In this document: one piece after another, positions 7,734 to 16,302 of the stretch
Numbering within the stretch: position 1 is the stretch's first letter
Layout of the letters: every line of letters begins with the position of its first letter
NCBI GenBank assembly: GCA_022707885.1
Contig: JAKIZT010000009.1
Coordinates: 1-64,000 of the forward strand
Direction: 5' to 3'
From: Caldisericales bacterium
Lineage (GTDB): Bacteria; Caldisericota; Caldisericia; JAAYUI01
Length of the DNA: 64,000 nt
The notes under the pieces: model-generated
Databases searched by the model: none
Told to the model about the DNA's origin: nothing
What the model saw: the letters and a program-made list of their open reading frames with translations, nothing else
Made by a program: the position numbers and the translations under genes

Positions 7734-9397
7734 TGTCCCTCCCATTCGCATGCCCCAAAAAGCGACTCGCCAAATCCGTAGTCGTTTTGGGGCAGAAAAC
7801 TCTTTATTGATGGCACAAAATCTACCACCCCAACCCCGGAAGAAAGCCCCGATGCCGCATTGATGATGTCCCCTTCAGATGCTTCCTGCTCAAGCTGGGC
7901 AAGCCTCTTGATGACATCGGCAAGCAGGCTGGCATAGAGATTGGGGTCGAGGCTGGATTCACAAACCATCCTCCATTGCATCGGCGTGATCTCATGTGTG
8001 ACCCTCGAAATCCTGGCCCCTTCACATGCCCCAAACCTCTCAAACTCAAAATCGGCAATAACACCTGCCCTTACAGGCACCGGATAGACTATTTGCCCGC
8101 CCTTGTACCGGTAAACGGTGGCCTTGCCCTTCCTTGGCGGGTCCTTGTGGGATGAAAGAAGGTAGTCGGCATATTTGTAAAGTATCGCCCAGTCTTTTAT
8201 TGCAGGCTTGGTGATCTTTGGCAGGTCTATCTGGACGCCATACTTTCCGACAGACTCCTCATCTGCTTCGGAAACATAGCTTATCTTGAGCTTTCTTTTG
8301 TATTTGACCATGAAGCCAAGGAGTCCCTTGGCCTCCTTGACACTCCTGCTCAGATATATCCACCCGCCCTGGGCCTCTGTTGTCGCATCTGGACAATACA
8401 GAGCATCAAAACTGACTGTAATCTTGTGGTCCGAGGAGAATGTCCCGGGAAGATTGGTGTCGGCCTCATCATGCAAAACAAGAGATGACAGGGCCGGTTT
8501 TATGTCCAGTGGCTCGTTGGTCTTTACAACAGAATTCTTCACAGAAAGACCGTCTGTATCGCAATCAAGCAGGACAAGGCTGCCCTTCTCAAGCAAGCCA
8601 TCGCCCGAATCAAAAACGGCATAGACTGAAAGACTGGAGCACTTGTACCACACCGGAAAAGCAAACGGATAAAGCGTGCAGATGTTTGGATCAGGTGTCT
8701 CCTGCAACTCTGATGAAAGGATGTACTGTTTTGTGAAATTCTCCGCATCCCCTTCCCCGCCCTCGACCCAGACCCTGTTTGCAAGTGTCGAATAATCAGG
8801 CTCAAAAGGCGTTGTCTGTCCTTTTGACATGTCGCAGTGCAGGTCTCTTATTGTGACCTGGAGGTGCTCCAGAAATGCCGGGCCAAAATAGTGGACTTTC
8901 TGTGGTGAAACGCGAAATACCCACCCTGTAAAATCGCAAAGTGTTTTGAGACACTGTTCCACACTCTGCCCGCCAAATTTCACCGAAACAATATCATCAC
9001 AGTCCCTGACCAGATCAGTCGTATGTCCGGGAAGGTATTTGGCCACAAGAGACTTGTAGATGTCAGATGCCCTCCACTCCATATAGTGCTCGTTTACCAT
9101 CCGGTGTTTGCACTCGGCAGACCAGTCCCTTGCCTCAAAAACCAGCCTCGTGCCAAGAGGTGTCTCCTCTTTTTTGGGCACCCCGTCGCACCTCCCGCCA
9201 AAAACCACCTCTCCGCTCTCACCAAAAACATCTATCTGGCAAAAAGGCTGATATTGCGGGACCTGATCCGTCTGAAGCAGGACAGTTTCGATCGTGCAGG
9301 ATGATGGTTCACCGCAAGCCTCGGTTATTTTTATCGAGGCAACAAGGTCTGTTATGTCCTGATTGCCTGTTTCAACCCTTGATATGCCGCAGAACAT
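7730..9397 (-). CDS. Tail hub / late control D-like baseplate protein
   Basis: The protein has 555 residues, and its ATG follows AGGGGG, which overlaps the end of the tape-measure gene. It starts with ISRVETGNQDITDLVASIKI, followed by PFCQIDVFGESGEVVFGG and LVFEARDWSAECKHR. This is the usual beginning of gp27/GpD-like hub proteins, which form the ring at the distal end of the tail tube. IYKSLVAKYLP and LKTLCDFTGWVFRVSP fit the central fold of that family. Its position right after the tape measure is canonical. No peptidase or lysozyme motif was seen. Confidence 0.82.
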   Translation of the reverse strand: MFCGISRVETGNQDITDLVASIKITEACGEPSSCTIETVLLQTDQVPQYQPFCQIDVFGESGEVVFGGRCDGVPKKEETPLGTRLVFEARDWSAECKHRMVNEHYMEWRASDIYKSLVAKYLPGHTTDLVRDCDDIVSVKFGGQSVEQCLKTLCDFTGWVFRVSPQKVHYFGPAFLEHLQVTIRDLHCDMSKGQTTPFEPDYSTLANRVWVEGGEGDAENFTKQYILSSELQETPDPNICTLYPFAFPVWYKCSSLSVYAVFDSGDGLLEKGSLVLLDCDTDGLSVKNSVVKTNEPLDIKPALSSLVLHDEADTNLPGTFSSDHKITVSFDALYCPDATTEAQGGWIYLSRSVKEAKGLLGFMVKYKRKLKISYVSEADEESVGKYGVQIDLPKITKPAIKDWAILYKYADYLLSSHKDPPRKGKATVYRYKGGQIVYPVPVRAGVIADFEFERFGACEGARISRVTHEITPMQWRMVCESSLDPNLYASLLADVIKRLAQLEQEASEGDIINAASGLSSGVGVVDFVPSIKSFLPQNDYGFGESLFGACEWEGQ

Positions 9398-9400
9398 CGC

Positions 9401-11677
9401 CTACCCCCTGAAATTCACGAGTTCCAGAAGGGCTTTCTGGGCCTCAATCACCGTTTGCTGGGCAATCTCCCTGGCAAGCGAGGATATGTCTCCTTCGTAG
9501 CCACCGAGATCGAGATTGAATGTCTGGTTGATTTCAATCTTCCCGGCGCCAGTTTGCATGCCCACCCCATAAACACTGTCTGATTGCCATGGTTTCCCCT
9601 CGCCCAGAGTACTTGTCAGGTCAATATTCCCCGTCTGATAAAAGAGCTTTGGCAATACGACATCATCAAGGTATTTTGTTGTAAGTGTCGAAGCCTCGGG
9701 GCCATGTGTCGCAATCCATGCCGGATCAACCAGTTTCCAGTAGTCGGTACCTGCCCATCCGCCATAAAGCGAAGGGTTGGCCTTACCCTTGCCAAGCTCC
9801 TCCTGCCTGGCTGACACAGCCTGCCTGAGCAATTCATTTGCGGCCTCTGAAACGGCATCCTCGAATGATGACCCTGAACTGACAAGGGAATTGACGAGAT
9901 TCACCTGTTCAAGACTGGCCCCACCCCAGAGCCCCTCACCTTCCCTTGGTGCCATCTGTGACCAGGTTTTTCCATCTTTTTTTATACCAAGTGAACCAAA
10001 CAGCTCTTTCAAGTAGGTGTTCTTCCCAGAAACATCATACTGCCATGCGCTTCCTTCGGCATTGGAGAGCATGCCATACAGCCTCTGACTTATCTCATAG
10101 GCAGATTTCAGTCTCGATGACCCTTCAGAGACCGGATCAATGGCGGTGTTTGGCGAGCTGTTCTGGTCAAAAAAGATTTCCTTCAAAAACCCAAGGTTGT
10201 AGTCAAACCCTATCCCAAGCTCTTTTTGTGCCCTGTCTAGTGCCGAAGTATTGATTTTTCCTTTGTATTTCTCAAGGAACTCTCTTATCGGGAGGAGCTT
10301 GTCAGCTTGTTCCACCGGGCCCTTCGTCAACCCAAGCCCGATTGGTGAGCCCCAGTAAAGTTTCTCCAGATCGGCAAGCGTCATCTTTGGCGCCAGGGCT
10401 TTGAAAAGACCGTTTTCAACTATGTTTGATGGAAGGCCGGAAACATCGGCAGAAGAACCCTCGAGCAGTTTGCCAAGGCTGGTACTTTTCAGATCATCAG
10501 GGACCTGGTATGAATCGCTCTCCTTGAAGCCTGACAGATACTTGATGTAGTTGAGCATTGCAAACCACGGCTTTTTGAGTGAAAGGTCCCAGTTTCTTTG
10601 GCCACTTTTGCCCTCCCAGAGCCAGTCAAGCATGTTTTTTGCCCCAAGCTCACCGGCGCCAAACGGATCAAGCGGAGGTCCTTGAAGGCCCTCTTTTTGC
10701 CTCACCCTCTCCCATTCTTCCCTTGTTTCTGGAAGGACCGTTCCCTCACCAAACCAGCCATAATCGCGCCATTTTGAACCAAGCTCGGAAATCTCGGCAT
10801 CGGTGACCTGTCCTGATCTTGAAAGGTATCTGGTCGCCCAGGCAGGGAAAGCGCTCTGCTTGCCTCCTCCGCCCAGAGATGTTGTCAGCACCGAGAACAT
10901 GGCATCAAATTCACTGGCGTTTCTGTATGACGACATCGCCCTGGAAAGGTTTTCTTTAATATCGTCGATGGATGTGTTCAGTCCTTCCGGAAAGAGGCTG
11001 CCAAATTTTTCGCCCTGCGGTGCGTACCTCAAAACGGAAAATGAGCTGGTGATTCCCTCTGCAATACTGCCAAACTTTGACGGAAGAGAAGAAAACCCGT
11101 CACAAAGTGCTTGCGCAACCCTCTCTGATGACCCGCGAAGGAAGTCTTCCCCGCTCAAAAGGCCCTGTTCCAGCATCTTTGCAAGACGCCTTGTCCAGTT
11201 GGACGGGTCCTCTTTTGAAAGCGGCCCCAGCCTGGCGGGGGAATGCAGTTCGAGAAAATCGGAGATTACCGAAGCTATGGAGCTTGCGGCACTCTCGACC
11301 TCTGATAACCCGGAAAGGAGCCCCTGCGCAAACATCTTTGCAGAGTTTACCCCAAGCCCCGCCATCATTGCTGGAATGGGCGAAGTGGACAGGGCCACAG
11401 AATTACAAAGGTTTCTTCCAAAATTTGACCCGATCTCCTGCGCTGTCCCAAGGAGCCTGTCGCCCTGTCTTTTCAGGTTTTCATCAAGCTCCCCGAATGT
11501 CTCGGAAAGCTTGTCCAGTGATTCCCCTGCTTCCTCCCAGGCTTTTTGCGCCTCCCGGGCTTTTTCGCTTGCCTCCTCGGCCGAGGAGGCAAGCAGGTCC
11601 AGGGATTTTTTTGCCTTTTCGATCTCGCTGGTGGCGAGGTCTTTTGCCTCAATTGTTATGGTTGCCTTTTCCTGCAT
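9401..11677 (-). CDS. Tail tape measure protein
   Basis: The ATG at 11677 follows AAGGGGG and starts MQEKATITIEAKDLATS. A longer in-frame ATG at 11746 lies inside the frameshifted chaperone gene and has a poorer site. The 758-residue protein has a coiled N-terminus (residues 18-80, many Ala, Glu and Lys), and then a hydrophobic region with GLGVNSAKMFAQGLLSGLS and HSPARLGPLS, typical of tape measures. The C-terminus is helical. It sets tail length: the usual rule of about 1.5 A per residue would give a tail near 110 nm. It overlaps the end of the GT frame, as in lambda. Confidence 0.85.
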   Translation of the reverse strand: MQEKATITIEAKDLATSEIEKAKKSLDLLASSAEEASEKAREAQKAWEEAGESLDKLSETFGELDENLKRQGDRLLGTAQEIGSNFGRNLCNSVALSTSPIPAMMAGLGVNSAKMFAQGLLSGLSEVESAASSIASVISDFLELHSPARLGPLSKEDPSNWTRRLAKMLEQGLLSGEDFLRGSSERVAQALCDGFSSLPSKFGSIAEGITSSFSVLRYAPQGEKFGSLFPEGLNTSIDDIKENLSRAMSSYRNASEFDAMFSVLTTSLGGGGKQSAFPAWATRYLSRSGQVTDAEISELGSKWRDYGWFGEGTVLPETREEWERVRQKEGLQGPPLDPFGAGELGAKNMLDWLWEGKSGQRNWDLSLKKPWFAMLNYIKYLSGFKESDSYQVPDDLKSTSLGKLLEGSSADVSGLPSNIVENGLFKALAPKMTLADLEKLYWGSPIGLGLTKGPVEQADKLLPIREFLEKYKGKINTSALDRAQKELGIGFDYNLGFLKEIFFDQNSSPNTAIDPVSEGSSRLKSAYEISQRLYGMLSNAEGSAWQYDVSGKNTYLKELFGSLGIKKDGKTWSQMAPREGEGLWGGASLEQVNLVNSLVSSGSSFEDAVSEAANELLRQAVSARQEELGKGKANPSLYGGWAGTDYWKLVDPAWIATHGPEASTLTTKYLDDVVLPKLFYQTGNIDLTSTLGEGKPWQSDSVYGVGMQTGAGKIEINQTFNLDLGGYEGDISSLAREIAQQTVIEAQKALLELVNFRG

Positions 11678-12226
11678 GTCCCCCTTGCTCCTCCACTCTC
11701 GTGCTTCTTTCAGAAAGCCTGGCTCCCTTGTTCCTGATTTCCCCAATCAGGCAGGCCAGCTCCACAAAAATCCAGTCCTGTTCAAGCATCCCCCCGGATG
11801 ATGGCCACAAGCCAAGACCAAGCGTTCTCGACAATAAAGGCAAAACCTGTCTTATGTGGGGAGGCACCCCAGTGTCAATCCCAAAGAGCGCCTCCTCGGT
11901 CAGTTTTTTGCCTGCTCCGAAAAATCGTGGAACGACAGTACCCTTGAAAGCAGAACCTGGTAATAGAGTGCATCGAGTGCTTCTATATCATCCTCGACAG
12001 GCTTCAATGTCTTGCCATCTATTTGCAGTTCGTGGCACGAAAAGGCAACGAGCTTGAGGTTTGCCCTGAAAGCATTTTCCGATCTGCTCCCTTCGGTCGC
12101 AGCAAGCAATCTCTGGACCTCCAGAAATTCACCGACAGAGACCCCATGAATCTTAGCCCTGTCGTCCTTTCCTGCCCTTGCATCAAAATCAGCAAAACCA
12201 AACGACTCTTCCCTGAGGTAGCTCAC
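11649..12226 (-). CDS. Tail assembly chaperone fusion made by -1 ribosomal frameshift (gpGT-like)
   Basis: Reading starts at the GTG of the G-like gene (12226), slips back one base on A AAA AAC at 11909-11903 and continues through LTEEALFGIDTGVPP to the TGA at 11649. The predicted product has 192 residues. The second frame is open for about 85 codons from the slip site and has no start of its own until far inside. Such G/GT pairs bind tail tube and tape measure during tail assembly in lambda-like siphoviruses. Gene order here (tube, G/GT, tape measure) is exactly that of lambda. The fusion is predicted from sequence signals, not proven. Confidence 0.8.
11860..11911 (-). promoter_or_regulatory. 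Programmed -1 frameshift signal
   Basis: In the G frame the codons GCA AAA AAC contain the heptamer A AAA AAC (11909-11903), the strongest class of -1 slippery site. A TGA follows at once. After a 7-base spacer GGAGGC (11895-11890) can pair with GCCTCC (11865-11860), giving a 6-bp stem over a 24-base loop that holds a further GGGG/CCCC helix. The spacer length is ideal for ribosome pausing. Confidence 0.8.
11900..12226 (-). CDS. Tail assembly chaperone (gpG-like)
   Basis: A GTG start at 12226 overlaps the tail-tube stop (GTGA). A longer ATG frame to 12364 lies inside the tail-tube gene and is rejected. The 108-residue product starts with SYLREESFGFADFDARAG and has the small helical look of phage tail chaperones (EFLEVQRLLAATEG, then DDIEALDALYYQVLL). 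It ends SEQAKN at a TGA directly after the slippery heptamer. It is the abundant non-frameshifted partner of the GT fusion. Confidence 0.8.
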   Translation of the reverse strand: MSYLREESFGFADFDARAGKDDRAKIHGVSVGEFLEVQRLLAATEGSRSENAFRANLKLVAFSCHELQIDGKTLKPVEDDIEALDALYYQVLLSRVLSFHDFSEQAKN

Positions 12227-13467
12227 AGAAAGCTGTACTTTCCGCAAACAAGCTCCGCTTTCACGGCAAAACCGTCGCTCTGGCTGAATGTAGCGCTGGT
12301 TTTCCAGCTCTGGGCAGTTTTTCTGCCGACCTGGACAGGCACGGAGCATGCAGTCATATAGCACTTTGGCAATGTTACCTTCAACGAGCCTGAAATTGCA
12401 GATGACGGGCCAACCAGCGCGCCTTGCATCTCAACCACACAGGCAAAAGGCTTTGTTTCACTCTTTGCCACATAATCCGCCCCGTCTCCGCCCAGAAACC
12501 TCTGCAGTTCGGCATCGTCCTCAAAGAGCGCTTCGGCATCCAGTTCTGCCGATATTGTCCCTGCGCTGCCTTTTGAGATAAATGCTCCGCTGGAAAGCGT
12601 CCTCTCCGATGCCTCCAGCCCGTTTGAAACTGAAAGTTTCAAGCTTTTTACCAGAGATGTTTTGGGTGTGCCCTCAATCGTGATTGATGAGCCGGCAGGC
12701 TTGAAAGATTCGCATTCCTGATAAACCGGTGTCGCCCTCGTGTTGTGTGCAGACATTTTTGAGCCAACAAATGAAGCGGAAACAGAGACTGGTTCCGCAG
12801 GCAACATCGAGATTGAGCAACTTTCTGTCATCATGCCAGAGAACCTGGCGGCAGAATGACCGTCAGGGGCACCAAGGTCAAGCTCCCATGTCTGGCTTGG
12901 AACAGTTCCTGACTGGCTGAAAGTGTGCTTGTAGGCAATGTCCGGAACGTTCTCCACGACCGGTGACCCGAGGTCATGGGCAAAAACCAGCCCGCCAGAG
13001 ATCCCTTTTGCCTCGATGCCAAGCATTGCCCCGTTCACAGAAACAATCTTTGCAAACTCGCAAACCTGACCGGCGCCTACGGCCACCCAGTCGTTTACTG
13101 CCAGGCCATCTGATGAAGCAACCTCTATCGTTGCAGCACCAGCCGGTGCCTGCGAGGACAGCGTTGTTGATGCCCCTCCAGATTTTGCCTCCGGTACAGC
13201 CGCCACGCTGTCCCGACCAAAGAGCCAGTAGAGGATTTGGCCGGTGGCAACAGGGTTTGCGTCAAGCGTTATGTCGCCTTTTTGTGTCCAGCCCTTCTGG
13301 ACCATCTCCGATTGCTGGGCAGAATTACCTATCAGGAACCTTTTTGACATGTCCCTGCCCCAGCTGACATTGCAGGATAGCACCTTCCAGAAATTGTCCG
13401 GTGCCACAGGCTCTGCAAACTGCGTCTCCCTCCCAAAACCGAAATAGCTGGATTCGCCTTTTGGCAT
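12223..13467 (-). CDS. Major tail tube protein with inserted module
   Basis: The protein has 414 residues, and its ATG follows GGGAGGGAAA. The N-terminus (SSYFGFGRETQFAEPVAPDN) and the beta-rich body with KGDITLDANPVATGQILYWL resemble long siphoviral tail-tube proteins of the type that precedes G/GT. Residues 96-173 (TTLSSQAPAGAATIEVASSD to GSPVVEN) form the same module as capsid residues 257-330 and fibre residues 158-230. It is inserted before YKHTFSQSGTVPSQTWELDL and is probably displayed on the outside of the tail. The gene lies directly before the chaperone pair. Confidence 0.8.
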   Translation of the reverse strand: MPKGESSYFGFGRETQFAEPVAPDNFWKVLSCNVSWGRDMSKRFLIGNSAQQSEMVQKGWTQKGDITLDANPVATGQILYWLFGRDSVAAVPEAKSGGASTTLSSQAPAGAATIEVASSDGLAVNDWVAVGAGQVCEFAKIVSVNGAMLGIEAKGISGGLVFAHDLGSPVVENVPDIAYKHTFSQSGTVPSQTWELDLGAPDGHSAARFSGMMTESCSISMLPAEPVSVSASFVGSKMSAHNTRATPVYQECESFKPAGSSITIEGTPKTSLVKSLKLSVSNGLEASERTLSSGAFISKGSAGTISAELDAEALFEDDAELQRFLGGDGADYVAKSETKPFACVVEMQGALVGPSSAISGSLKVTLPKCYMTACSVPVQVGRKTAQSWKTSATFSQSDGFAVKAELVCGKYSFL

Positions 13468-13476
13468 TTTCCCTCC

Positions 13477-13884
13477 CTAATTTTCAACCTCTACCTGGAG
13501 GCCAACAGCGCCCTGAAGGACAAACTGGTTTTCATGGTAAAATGGCTCCAGTGAAAAATTTGTTTCGACATGCCTGACAAGATATGATGGCAGGAATGTT
13601 GGCTCGGTTGCCTCTTCCTCGATCCTCGATATGATATCGGCAAGCGCAAGGTATCCCTGTTCCCTGCCCTGATAATCCCTTGAGAGCACGCTGATTGTGA
13701 GGCCAATGATGGATTCCCTGCCACCGCCTATTGTTGTTGCCCTTCCCTCCGAAGGCGCAATCGACAGGGCAAGGCATGGAAACTGTCTTGCCAGCTGTCT
13801 TGGCCCCAGAACTACCTCAACACCCGGAAACTTTGTCTCCAGGGCGTCTTTTGCCTGCAACAGAATCTCTCTGTATGGCGTCAT
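13477..13884 (-). CDS. Tail terminator / tail completion protein (gpU-like)
   Basis: The protein has 135 residues. The ATG overlaps the previous stop by ATGA and follows GGGAGGGCAAAA. It reads MTPYREILLQAKDALETKFPG, then PCLALSIAPSEGRATT, then a sheet with IIGLTISVLSRD and a C-terminal QGAVGLQVEVEN. The size, the alpha-beta pattern and the position just before the tube gene match proteins that cap the tail tube and join it to the head. Sequence similarity is not obvious by eye, so the call rests mostly on synteny. Confidence 0.65.
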   Translation of the reverse strand: MTPYREILLQAKDALETKFPGVEVVLGPRQLARQFPCLALSIAPSEGRATTIGGGRESIIGLTISVLSRDYQGREQGYLALADIISRIEEEATEPTFLPSYLVRHVETNFSLEPFYHENQFVLQGAVGLQVEVEN

Positions 13885-14018
13885 TTTTGCCCTCCCGGTG
13901 TCTTTTTGCCATCCCCATGGCTGGCCAAAGATTCAAGCTTTTTCCTGATGCTTTTTGCAATATCGCTTACTTTGTCTGCAAAAACCGCTTTCCCCAGATC
14001 GTGCTTTATCTGGATCAC
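13881..14018 (-). CDS. Small basic protein in the gp10 position
   Basis: A GTG at 14018 overlaps the connector stop (GTGA), and the stop overlaps the next ATG (ATGA). The 45-residue product is basic and helical: MIQIKHDLGKAVFADKVSDI, then AKSIRKKLESL and a Gly/Lys tail. A longer frame to 14144 would lie inside the connector gene. HK97-like operons place a gp10-type completion protein here, but this one is under half the normal size, so it could be a shortened version or a different adaptor. Confidence 0.55.
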   Translation of the reverse strand: MIQIKHDLGKAVFADKVSDIAKSIRKKLESLASHGDGKKTPGGQK

Positions 14019-14389
14019 GAGGACACCCAGAGCCCCGACGGAACGCCGGACCGTGGCAGGAGATCTGCCGAGACCCTGCCGTCCCTTATCTCGCGGAGCA
14101 TGTCCAGCGACCTCTTGTAAAGGTTCTGTGCTTGCTGGCACCATGAGTCTCCCTGTTCCTGAAAAACGTACTCAAGGCAAAACGAGCAGGCCAGATCAAC
14201 TGTTATCTCCCTGATTGGCAGAGGCACCAGGTCCGGCACCTGAAAGTTGCATGAGATGACAAGGTCAACCATCCTGCTGGCCTTCAAGATCGCCTGCTCG
14301 ATGGAAAACCTGTTCTCGGAGGTGTCTGGAATGACTTCTTCGCCAATTCCCCTGAGTGCCTTCCTTACATCCTGAATGCCAGCGTACAT
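14015..14389 (-). CDS. Head-tail connector (gp6-like adaptor)
   Basis: The protein has 124 residues. It starts at the ATG immediately after the capsid stop (TAGATG). MYAGIQDVRKALRGIGEE, then FSIEQAILKASRMVDLVIS and ITVDLACSFCLEYVFQEQ and YKRSLDMLREIRDG form the all-helical pattern of HK97 gp6/SPP1 gp15-type adaptors that bind under the portal. Position directly after the capsid gene supports this. The 3' end overlaps the next small gene by GTGA. Confidence 0.75.
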   Translation of the reverse strand: MYAGIQDVRKALRGIGEEVIPDTSENRFSIEQAILKASRMVDLVISCNFQVPDLVPLPIREITVDLACSFCLEYVFQEQGDSWCQQAQNLYKRSLDMLREIRDGRVSADLLPRSGVPSGLWVSS

Positions 14390-15568
14390 CTATTTCACCT
14401 TCAAGTTACTCAAAACCACTACAGCATCAGGATTCTCAAGAGCGCAATCGCACCTTATCGTTACGACAAAATAAGTCACACCTTCTGTTGCCCTGCGCTC
14501 TGTCTCGATGGTCACATCCTGCTGGATGCCCAGCACAAGATTGCTTGTGTCGCAAAGCATGACAAAAGTCCCGTCCAGTGTGCACTCGACGACCTTCTCG
14601 CCTGACTGGTGCGGGAACATCAGAGCACTATCCATTGTGACATCGGTTGCCACAATGGAGGCAACTTTCCTGATTTCGCAGGTCGCCCCTTCGCCAATGG
14701 CCAGCATGTCACCCTGCTGGATGTTTGTTGCGGATGTGACTTCTATTATTGTGTCTCCGGCAACAGAGGCCGACGACAGGGTGGTGTTCCCTCCACCAGA
14801 AACAGGGACCGGGAGGTTTGTGGGAACAAGAGCACATGACGAGATCGGCACCTTGCCAAAACTCATGAGCGAGTCTCCGGTTATAGCATCGTCTCCAAGA
14901 GGGGTTGTCCTGCTTCCAAGCGCATCAACATAATCTTGGTACAGGTCGTCACTCATTATGAACCTGAGATTTTCCCTCTTCCCTCTGTATTTGCTCGACA
15001 AAGTTTTCAGTGTCCTCGAGAGTTTTTCTGCATTAATGTCCCTGTCAGCAAAAACTGATTTGGCATCAATGACATGACCCTCGGAAACGGCCCTCGGGTA
15101 CCACCCTTCAACCATCTCCCAGATGTGGTTTTTTGCCAATGCGCCGATGTCTTGCCCCATGAGATAAGCATATTCAAGCTGGTTGCCTATCTGATTTGCC
15201 ACTACCCTCATAAGGTGGTCAGCAAACGATTCGCCTTCAATGTTGTCCATGAGCGCATCATCCGCAATCGGCACAACGGCCTTCATCGCTTTCGAGGTAA
15301 GCGTTACAGCCGATGTGGAGACGTCGGAGAAACCATCCCCTGAAGAACCGTAATTTCCAGGTCTGAGAACTTCCTCACCAATCCCCAGCCTCACGAGCTT
15401 TTTTGTGCTCCCCCTCATCCTCTCGACCCTGGCGTTGTTCTTGAGGAACGAGGCGTCAACAATGTAGTCAATAAAACGGTTTGCGTCCTCTGTTGCAAGG
15501 CCAACCCTCTGGGCAAAGGACCCGGAAGTTATCGCGGCTTTTGAAAGCAATTTTTCATTCCCTATCAT
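14390..15568 (-). CDS. Major capsid protein, HK97 fold, with an inserted surface module
   Basis: The start at 15568 follows GGAGGGAAC. The longer frame from 15610 overlaps the scaffold gene. The 392-residue product has an N-arm (VERMRGSTKKLVRLGIGEEV), a spine helix with DHLMRVVANQIGNQLEYAYL, and a C-terminal NLVLGIQQDVTIETERRA, TYFVVTIRCDCALENPDAVV typical of phage_capsid proteins. Residues 257-330 (TTLSSASVAGDTIIEVTS to GEKVVECT) are an extra module between the PISSCALVPTNLP and TFVMLCDTSNL parts of the A domain. The usual N-terminal delta scaffold is missing and may be encoded by the gene upstream. Confidence 0.9.
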   Translation of the reverse strand: MIGNEKLLSKAAITSGSFAQRVGLATEDANRFIDYIVDASFLKNNARVERMRGSTKKLVRLGIGEEVLRPGNYGSSGDGFSDVSTSAVTLTSKAMKAVVPIADDALMDNIEGESFADHLMRVVANQIGNQLEYAYLMGQDIGALAKNHIWEMVEGWYPRAVSEGHVIDAKSVFADRDINAEKLSRTLKTLSSKYRGKRENLRFIMSDDLYQDYVDALGSRTTPLGDDAITGDSLMSFGKVPISSCALVPTNLPVPVSGGGNTTLSSASVAGDTIIEVTSATNIQQGDMLAIGEGATCEIRKVASIVATDVTMDSALMFPHQSGEKVVECTLDGTFVMLCDTSNLVLGIQQDVTIETERRATEGVTYFVVTIRCDCALENPDAVVVLSNLKVK

Positions 15569-15579
15569 GTTCCCTCCAG

Positions 15580-15855
15580 TCATGAAAGGAGCGCCACAAC
15601 GGACGCCCACATTTTTGGTTCGGCCTTGTCGTCGGCCATAATTGTCTTTGTTTTGAGAAGACCTTTCTCCATCGCCCCAAGCCTGAGAATGGCGTCATCA
15701 AATTTCTCCTCGAGCGATGACAAGGTTTCGGACATCGAATCCATCCTCTCCTCCATCTCCTTTATCCTTGCAGACAGGCTTTCAAGGAGCTGCTCCGGCA
15801 TGCATTCAAAATCGTCCCTTTTTTCTTCCCCTTTTTTAAAAAACCTTCCCAGCAT
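15580..15855 (-). CDS. Separate coiled-coil scaffold-like protein
   Basis: The ATG at 15855 lies six bases after GGAG. A GTG at 15858 is less well spaced. The 91-residue product has one long coiled coil (about residues 24-68, SARIKEMEERMDSMSETLSS) and charged ends. It sits between the protease and the capsid, where HK97-like phages keep the delta scaffold fused to the capsid protein. A free scaffold cut by the protease during maturation is the simplest reading. This is inference from position and shape. Confidence 0.7.
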   Translation of the reverse strand: MLGRFFKKGEEKRDDFECMPEQLLESLSARIKEMEERMDSMSETLSSLEEKFDDAILRLGAMEKGLLKTKTIMADDKAEPKMWASVVALLS

Positions 15856-15858
15856 CAC

Positions 15859-16287
15859 TTACTCCTTTCTTTCACAAACAAGAATGAACCCGGCTTCCGG
15901 GTTTGCCGGCTGGTCAACAACAGAAATCTCGGCAATTGTCATCCCGGTAATGACATCAACAGTTTTCCCCTCAAAATTCTTTGGCCTTTTCGATGTGACC
16001 ACACCCCCAACAGAAAACCCCTTGTAGATGCCCCTTTTTATCTTGTCCCAGCACTTTTTGTCGTAGATGTCGGCACCAACCAGGAGGCCTTTTGGCATGA
16101 GCGAGAGGTGCGATGCGACACCAATTGCCCTTGGCTCATGCATTTCCCTGACATTTCTCCATCTTGAATAGGCGCCAAGGGCTTCCTTTACCGCCCCCGT
16201 GCTTATAATGTCCCCCTGTGAATCCAGCGCTTCTGTGGAGGCCCAGCCCCATACGGTCCCCAAAGCATCCCCGTTTTTGCCTGCCAT
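15859..16287 (-). CDS. Prohead protease (HK97 family, peptidase U35-like)
   Basis: The ATG at 16287 follows GGAGGGGACA. The 142-residue protein contains VWGWASTEALDSQGDIIST, VREMHEPRAIGVASH, GIYKGFSVGG and MTIAEISVVDQPANPEA, the standard order for HK97-type prohead proteases. The likely catalytic His is in REMHEP and the Ser in GFSVGG. It cleaves scaffold and itself during capsid maturation. Its stop is followed within a few bases by the scaffold start. Confidence 0.92.
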   Translation of the reverse strand: MAGKNGDALGTVWGWASTEALDSQGDIISTGAVKEALGAYSRWRNVREMHEPRAIGVASHLSLMPKGLLVGADIYDKKCWDKIKRGIYKGFSVGGVVTSKRPKNFEGKTVDVITGMTIAEISVVDQPANPEAGFILVCERKE

Positions 16288-16302
16288 TGTCCCCTCCAAA
16301 TG

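Noticed and set aside
10803..12057. Two long plus-strand open frames of more than 320 codons
   Set aside because: They are antisense to the tape measure, chaperone and tube genes, have low-complexity Ser/Pro/Leu-rich products and lack ribosome binding sites.
13881..14144. 87-residue version of the gp10-position protein starting at 14144
   Set aside because: The extra N-terminus lies inside the connector gene; the GTG at 14018 overlaps the connector stop as elsewhere in the operon.
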